A stretch of DNA of 51,318 nt from Dimargaris cristalligena (taxonomy: Eukaryota; Kickxellomycota; Dimargaritomycetes; Dimargaritales; Dimargaritaceae): assembly GCA_027576995.1 (NCBI GenBank), contig JANBQC010000098.1, positions 1-51,318 on the forward strand, written 5' to 3'. Of this stretch, positions 44,113 through 51,318 are shown piece by piece. A model generated the notes under the pieces. That model had not been told where the DNA came from. It made no database searches and saw only the letters and a list, made by a program, of their open reading frames with translations. The translations under genes and the position numbers were made by a program. The stretch's first letter is position 1. The number at the start of each line of letters is the position of its first letter.

Positions 44113-47100
44113 TTACGATAAATGGAAGGAGTTTTGACCTTCGTACATGGCTGTAAATAGGCGCTCCTTCAGCATATCCTTGCTAGGGTAATTGGGCACT
44201 TTGAGATAGTTAACGCAGGTCATAACCGATGGTAAGTAATCGCGTGGGGTCAGTGGGGGTTCGCAGGGTTTGCATACTACGGTAATGCGTGGGGAGAGGG
44301 CCTTGAACCCACCGATGGGTAGTTTGGGACTGCCCGTAATAAACCGGAGGAAGGTCCGGCGTTCAGCGGGCGTCATTTCACTCATGATTTCAATCAGGGC
44401 CACTACAACAGGACTGGTGGAACAGTATCCGTGGTCGGCTATAATGCTGGCCTGGAGGGTGCTGACGCCCCAGTCTTCCTCAGCCGCGCCAAACAGGGTG
44501 CTTAGCTCCGTGGCACTGAAGATGGCCAGGCGGGGGAGGGCGAACACCCGGTTGAACCCCCGCTGGAACGCCGTTACTTGGGGAGTGATACCATCGGCGA
44601 GGGTCATGCTGAGCACTCGGTTTAGGTAGGTTTCGACATTGGTTAGGGTAACTGCACCCACCTCCTCATCCGCAGGCTCACCCAACGAGGCCGTGTTCAA
44701 GGGCACGTCGCCGAATCCGGGCAGGGTGAAATCTAGGCACAGATCATCGACCGACACGCCAGTAGGGTGGCGAAGTTGGTCCAGTTGCTGGGCTTTTTGA
44801 TCGGCGCTAAGGCTCTCGTCCGCCTCGATCGTCTTTTTAGCTTCTACAAACCATTGGAGGAGAGTGAGCGAACGGGCCAGGTCAGGGTCGACTTGGCGCA
44901 AATTGGCGACAGTGGGAGCAAAGGGGCGACCGAGCACCAGGTCGATAAAGAGGGGGTGGAGGGGTATGTCGATAATGCGGGAATCCAAGAGGGCCTTTGC
45001 AATAAACTGCCCCATAAAGTTAAACCAGTGAAGGACCTCGTTATTTGGCCGGGCCGGGTCATAGGGGCGCGGGAAGAGTCCGTTGGCCTGGCCGATGGCT
45101 ACATAAGCCGATCCCGATTGGGCGGGGTCGGAGTCGTCGGGGTGGGGGCTGGGGCTCGCTTCATCGTCCCGCCACAGCATCAGGGAACGCCGGCATAGTT
45201 CGCGCGAGATGGTGGCGTAGAACTCCAGGGTTGGGCCGAGACCTGTACCAGCCTCGTCGAAGTATTCAATCTCGAGGATCGAATGGGAAGCGCCGTACAA
45301 CTCCATAACCTTGGCTGCCGAAAGGAGGATCTTTTGACGGGATATGCGCACCTTCTGTCGTTGGATCCGGCCCAGGAGGTTCGACATATTGGACGGACGG
45401 CTGGCCCCTCCCATACCGTGGGCCCCATTGTGACCACTGTTCAGCTGATTCTGCCACTGGGCGATGGACCGGGAATAGCCAAAGGCCGTGAACCGGACAA
45501 AACTGAATCGCACCTCAAAGGGGAACAGGAAGGCGTAGCGGGTCATTAGGTACGTACACCAGGAGGGTAGGCAGCGGCTGACCACCACCAGGGGTTCGTC
45601 CAGTTGGCGCAGTAGCTTGGCCGTGATTCCCGAGTGATGGAATTGGGCGGGGGCAACGGGTAGAGTGGAGACCAGCTTGGGGTGGTCCGAGGCCCATTCC
45701 GATAAACGGTTATTAAGTTGGTAGAGGGTAGCCAGCAGGGTTAGCAGTGGACCTGTATCGGTCAGACCGGTTGGTAGGTCGTTGGGACGAGAAAGTGTCT
45801 CGTCCACGGGAGGACTGTCGGTAGAGGACGAGGTTAAGTCGGATTCGGTATCGGCCACTCGTCGGTATGTAACGGTGAACACGTTGGCCCAAGGGCTGCG
45901 GATATTATCGTTCTGGGCCAGGGTCTGCAGCTGACTATGCAGGGCACTGTAAATAACCGCCTGGTTGGATGTCACTCGCTTGCCATCAACTTCAAACTCC
46001 AAGTGGAACGACGCTGGGTTACGGGGAGGGGCAGTGGGCGACCCACGGGTCCGACGTACCGTAGGGGAGTCGGAGGCCCGTGTGGCTGCAGAGCGGGGGG
46101 TTGAGCCACTGGCGGCAGCAGGGCGTAGGGGTGTATTGGCCTGGGAGTCGGGCAACTTAATTTCGGCAGATAGTGCGTCCTCGTCATCATCCTCCTCGTT
46201 TTCGGGGTGATCCGATGCATGGCCATGGTGGTCCGATGGTTCTTTTTTCGTATCCTGGTCGCCATCCATACCGGTGTCCCCGTCACCATTGCCATCGATA
46301 TCCACATCCTGGTTTTCGGTTTCCACCGGGGTTTGGTTCGGCGTATTATCGTGGGACTGAGCCGCCTGGTCAATGAACCCAACGCCATCCGCCATGGAGC
46401 CCGCTGTATTCGCGGCGGCGGTAAAGGCGGCCAGGGCGCTGGCCCACAGAGATGAGGGATTGGTCAGATTTCCGGGAGTAGACGTGGGGGGTGCGTCTCG
46501 GTTTGCTGAGCCTGAGGCCAGTCCGGAAAAGGGACGGCCCTGGGCCATCATAGAGCGGCTGTTCTCATAGTCCAAAAACGACTGCTGGAGCGAAGACATC
46601 ATGAGCTGGCCGGGCCCCATGGCTGGTGTCACCAAGCGCGGTTTGATATATTCTTCCAGAGTACTAAACGACGCTAGAGCGTGGATCGAGACTACAAAGC
46701 GAGGACCGCCATTGGCAATAGGCGTGCCCGTAGTTTCCCCGGGGGATGGGCCATCGGCCGGCAATAATTGTAGACGGATTTGCTTAGCCAGTATTGCTGC
46801 GGGATTGCGAGCGGTGTCGTTGGGCGACTGGGGAGCCATTTCAATGGGCAGGTGCTGGTGGCGGCCCAGCAGACTATGTAGACTTTCGATAAGGGTAACC
46901 ACGGCGGGGGTTTGCGTTGGGTCACTGGGGGTAGGGAAGTCGGTGGTCAGGCCGGAGGGCCAAAACACTTCAACAAAGAGCTGTTGGCGTTGGTCGCAAG
47001 TCAGTCCACAGTCGGACGCTTCGGCAGTAAGGAATTTGACGAGGGCGTCCACTAGTCCGCACTCGTGAAACTCGAAAGGAGTCAGACCGTCTGGGTGTTT

Positions 47101-50100
47101 AATAAGAGCTGAAATGGGGCCCAGAACCGACCGGATGTCAATAGCCTTCTCCGAAACTAGGGGTCCGATATAAGTGTCCAGTTGTTGCGTGAGATCTACA
47201 AGCTGGTCGTAAACGGGCGTAGCAGACGCCGAGCCGAACGACGGGGACAGCATGTTCACTAATGCCCCGAGACGGTGGTGGAGCCAGCGGCCTAGTAGTT
47301 CCAGATTAAGTTTCCACCGCGGTACCGACGCGGGAGCCTGGGGGGTATTCTGGGTAGAAGGTGGGCCATCCCTGGGTGGTGGATGGACGGAAGCCTCCGA
47401 CTGGAAGAGGGTGTCCAAAGGAGTACTAACCATGCCGGGCTGGAGGGATGGTTCGAGCATCTCGTACCTGGCCTCGTCACAGTCATCTGGTTCACCGGAG
47501 GAGTCAGGCGTGGAATCGATATTCGTGTATTCCTCAGTCAGTCGGGACCGGATCTGCCTCAATTGGTGGGCAACACCCTCCCGGCGGAACCGTTCAATGT
47601 AGAAAGCGGGGCATTTTTCCGTAAGCAGGGTAATGATGAGCACCGATGCAACAACGAGGTAGAGCGGGGCCTGGTCTTGGGACAGATTGTGGGCCAATGC
47701 ACCAGTGAAAGGTAACGGGGTAACCCACCGGCTAATTTGGTCCGTATCCAACAAATGGACGATTTTCAGGATGAATACAGCGACTCGTTTACGTACGTCT
47801 GTGCCCATGGCGGTCTGGAACAGTTTTAGGAAGATGGGTAAGGCCCGTTCCCCGAACTGGTCCCGGTAGGCTGGGTGGTCCTGATAGATAGTTTGGCGCT
47901 TCTCATTATCCACCGTCGACGAAGTTAACGGTTCATTGGCGTTGGGTGTATTCGGGCCTCGACCCGAGGGGCCGCCAAGTGAGGATGGCCGGGATTCGGG
48001 TTTTTGGCACGGTAGCAGAGGGAGTAAGTCAGTTAATAGGCTTAGGAAGTCGCTGATTTTATCGGCGGGCAGGTCGTTGAGAGTAAAGTCCTTCGGGAAA
48101 GGGGCCTCCCCGTCGGTGTTGCTGACCGTAGAACCCTGGCTCGTTGTGGCCGGTCGAGTGGCAAATAGGGCGCATACATTATCCACCACTTCCAATTGGA
48201 GAAGGATAAGAGTGTGGTGGGTTGATTCCCGGGCTATTAGGGCCAAGGTTTGCACCACCCGGCCGAAAATAGGGGAGCTGAGAGTAACCGACGGGTTAGA
48301 GTCACCCCTTTGGTCACCATCCCCTTCAGCTCGGGTCCGGGGGGCGGCCTGGCGGATAAACCCTAGGAGCCTATTAAGGGTGTCATCGCTAACGAGTTGG
48401 TTTAATTTATCGGCATCTCCTCGGAAGCAGCGTACCACGCGGGACAGATACAGACAGGTCTGCTCAACCACCCGCTGGTCGCTGTAGTCGAGCAGCCGGT
48501 CGATAATAGGAATGATCTCGCGAACTTGCGGGAACTGGTCCGGCGTGATTCGGGTTGCGCAATTGGCGGCGGTGGTGATGGCCGTGCGTTGCACATGGAT
48601 AGCAAAAAAATCGAAATAGGTCAGAGCGGCGGACAGCCCGCCCTCGCGTACCACGGCGGCGGGGAAGCCCGCCGACACCTTTTCCAAGGTACTTAGGGCC
48701 TGCTCGGCCAATTCGGTGAAATCGATGGACTGGAGCTTACTACAGAGTACCGGAATCAAGCCGTGGGCAACCACCGCGGGTATGGCCGGCGGGAAAGCCT
48801 CGATCAGGTTAAAAATACAGCGGCAGGCCAGCAGCATTAAATCGAGATTAACCCCTCCGGTCGATGCCCCACCACCGCCATACATGGCGGCCAGCATGAG
48901 TTCGTATTCGTTGGCGTAAGCCCCGGTATCCTGGGAAGCGGCGTTTTCGGCGGCATCAGGGCCCTTCAGTATAGCCACCAATTCCCTGGCGTAGACGTCC
49001 AGGTTGAACTGCCCCGCCAGGCTCTCTTCGGTGGCAATCGAAAGCAATTCAGCCAACTCCTGGAGAGCCATGAGCTGCGTGGTGGGATCGTCTCGGTTTT
49101 TAATGGCGGTAAGAAGGGTACGGAACTGGGAGTTGGAGTTGGGTGAGTTAAAGTTAAGTCCGGCCATAAACTGGGCGGCTTGGCCCAGGGAAAAATTGCC
49201 CAGCCCCAAAGCCCGAAGTGGATTCGAGTTAGCCAACGCATCCTCCTGGCTTTCTTGAGTGCCATGATCGGCGTCACTGTCCATATCACTGTTCATTTCG
49301 CCATGATCCTCGTCGTCGTCGTCGCCATGGCCATCTTCATCATCATTACTGTCCGAATTACTATCCGAACTGGAATCAGAGTCATCGTACTCGTCAATCC
49401 ACTCTTCTAATACACCGGCGTCAGTATCATCGCGGGATCCGGATAAAACCGAAGTCAAATTGGGCATTTCGGAGTCCTGAGGCAGATTGACTGATGAGGC
49501 CTGGGTAGGCAGCCGGATGGTCCCGGAATTCGGTAGAGTAGCGGCAAGGACAGCTGGGGCAACAGGCTCCGCAGGGGGAGTGGTTGTCGCAAGGATTTCG
49601 CACAAATCCATTGGGTTAGCTCGGTCCGTGGGGAGTTGACTAGTGTTACGGTTAGAGGGCGAAAGGAGCTGGAGGCCATCCAGGTCCTCCTGCGATGAAT
49701 TGGGGGATCGACGGGGGTGCGATGGGCTGGCCAAGCGGGAGCGAGTACTGGATCGAGTACCAAGAGCGGTGGCCGCTCGACTAATCCACGTCGGTTGATC
49801 AGGGGGTGGGGGGAGAAATGGTAAGGGAGATGGGGTTAGCATCACTGGTAAGCAGTCAGCGAGAGGGCGGGCGTTGTACAAGCCGCCCGTTACCATCGTC
49901 GGATGTGGCCAATAGGTGGCATACGGATAACTGCATAACGTCCGTCATATGCAATGGATTAAGGACGTATATAGTGGAGTAGGATATGGTCTATCATTTG
50001 GGACAGCGCATGAAAGCTACGCTGGCGCATATAAATATATATATATGGGCAAGTAGGGCCAGGTTACTTACGTTTGGCCCAGAGAAGTGGAGGGGCCCGA

Positions 50101-50340
50101 CTTGGACTCCACGGTGGGGTCGGACTGTTTTTCGTTGGCGGACATGGCGGAAATACGGGCGGAGCGGCGTCGCTTGGAGGGCGAGTTGTTGGGGTCGGGA
50201 GTCGAAAGAGGGAGAACCGACGAGGAGGAGACAGTGGAATCCAGGCCGGTTGAAGAGTTTGAGATGGAGCGCCTTCGCTTGAGGGGGGTGGTGCGCTTGG
50301 TCGAGTTCGCCGAGGATTTGGAAGCCTGGCCTCGAGGCAT
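44113..50340 (-). CDS. UFD4: HECT E3 ubiquitin ligase, Ufd4/TRIP12/UPL3 family
   Basis: Two exons on the minus strand, 50340-50072 and 49930-44113, give 2028 aa. The donor GTAAGT and acceptor TGCAG join in phase 2, and the 11 codons before the internal ATG at 49896 are open, supporting the short first exon. This family adds ubiquitin chains to N-end-rule and ubiquitin-fusion substrates. Exon 1 encodes a basic Ser-rich tail with KRRRS and SKRRRSAR, likely nuclear signals. A very acidic Asp/Ser/Glu stretch follows (about 260-312), then armadillo-type repeats (about 330-700; LMALQELAELLSIATEES, LVAILKG, AHGLIPVLCSKL). The middle is poorly conserved, with a second acidic patch near 1338 and the family block FHLEFEVDGKRVTSNQAVIY. 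The HECT domain (about 1620-2028) has LEIEYFDEAGTGLGPTLEFY and the catalytic Cys near 1995 in LPSVMTCVNYLKVPNY, and ends SFHLS. All parts needed for ligase activity appear present. Confidence 0.95.
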
Positions 50341-51274
50341 GAGGAGTCGGAAAGGGGGGAAACGACCACGCTACTTGGGTAAAGTAGGTATGGCGGCGCT
50401 TGAAGAACTCGATATAATAAGATAGCTCTACTTAGCGGTAGTGCGACTGGGTGTAGTATAAGCGTAGACTAATGCCAAAGGTGGGGAGGATAGAAGTAAA
50501 GATAGATAGGTAGAAGAGAGGGTAGTTGGGCGAATATATGTATGTGTAATCACTTCAGCTACTTAGAATTACGGAGTGGGAACGGGAAAGAAAAGTTAGA
50601 CACAGCGAATAAGCAATGGACTCACCAGACCAGGTCTAGGAAAGGAAGAGGGCAGCAGGGTGCGGAAAGACGGAAGGAGGGAGAAGGTCACTCTACTACC
50701 ACCAAACTACCTGCTACGCTATTCAACCAACCAGCCAGTCAGCGACCGCGGATATTGGTAAAAAATTGGGTGGGCTGTAAAGGAAAATGGCCCATTAAAA
50801 GGAAAATAGCACCTGTTGGGTAATTAATAGAATGGAGAGCAGTATATATATAGTCCATTGATAAGCCCAAGCTAGATATGTATATTATAAATACATAGCA
50901 TTCCTCCTCCACTTGGCCTGGGTTATTAATGAAATATCCAACGACGACTGGGTAGTGCTGCCCCATGAAAGAAAGACTCACCGGTGGGGTGACATTCTTT
51001 AGCCCCTCGCCTGGCCAAACCGACCCCAATGGCTCAGCGCGTGTGAATCCCCCAAAGGAACCTACTACTTTACGGATATTCCTCAACCCACCCACCAGCA
51101 AGTGCTTTGAGCTGTGTGGTGTGTAGTATGGGATGACTGGATTAAATAACACAGACTGCAAGTAAGTAAGTAAGACCAAGCCTGTCATCCCCGCTCACAC
51201 TATTGGTCACCGACATGACCACGCCTACTAACTGCATCAGGGTGTCTCAACTATGACGTGTGATCTAAAACAGA

Positions 51275-51318
<44 letters not shown>
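50341..51318. other. Upstream flank of the HECT ligase gene
   Basis: About 1 kb, purine-rich on the plus strand next to the ATG (pyrimidine-rich 5' UTR on the coding strand). No gene is supported; open frames at 50542-50823 and 50739-51188 have no recognisable domain. A GTAA-type tandem (AAGT repeated) lies near 51162-51175. The window ends in a microsatellite. Confidence 0.5.
51274..51318. repeat. (CT)n(AT)n microsatellite at window end
   Basis: CT dinucleotides run into AT dinucleotides and continue to the last base. Such a tract may be where an assembly breaks. Confidence 0.92.

Overview
The window is nuclear DNA from a fungus. The genes are intron-bearing and encode typically eukaryotic and fungal proteins: an Ost3/Ost6 oligosaccharyltransferase subunit, Tip41, ribosomal protein eS7, a secreted GH37 trehalase, an Aim41-type YqeY protein, a peflin-like penta-EF-hand protein and a Ufd4/TRIP12-type HECT ligase. 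Introns where both ends could be fixed are about 140-310 nt (one of 787 nt). Most have GTAAGT-like donors and YAG acceptors. Low-complexity tracts (Gln, Asn, Thr/Ala), microsatellites and a DM9 (DUF3421) protein would fit an early-diverging lineage such as Zoopagomycota/Kickxellomycotina, but that placement is inference. I saw no rRNA, tRNA, CRISPR or intact transposon.

Layout. 1-7.8 kb is an AT-rich, gene-empty block holding degenerate repeats. It includes an inverted pair (1243-1792 and 6551-7118) in which the right copy has decayed largely by C-to-T and G-to-A changes. 7.8-8.9 kb: OST3/6 (+). Then a run of minus-strand genes: TIP41 (9.3-11.1 kb, 5 exons), RPS7 (12.1-12.9 kb, 2 exons), an unrecognised secreted protein with a possible beta-trefoil region (14.7-16.7 kb), an ACC-synthase-like PLP enzyme (17.9-19.75 kb), a DM9 protein (20.8-21.4 kb) and trehalase (22.6-24.6 kb). 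24.6-30.6 kb has no gene I can support. Plus-strand genes follow: AIM41-like (30.6-31.4 kb), a 1094-aa single-pass membrane protein of unknown function (33.3-36.5 kb) and peflin-like PEF1 (39.3-41.3 kb, 3 exons). A 2028-aa HECT ligase (minus, 44.1-50.3 kb, 2 exons) closes the window, which ends in a CT/TA microsatellite.

The genes are not an operon or an obvious cluster. They are mostly housekeeping functions: glycosylation in the ER, TOR/PP2A signalling, translation, ubiquitin fusion degradation, calcium sensing and trehalose use. The parts most worth a second look are the two large unrecognised proteins, the repeat-bearing AT-rich block, and the low-complexity insertions inside the PLP enzyme.
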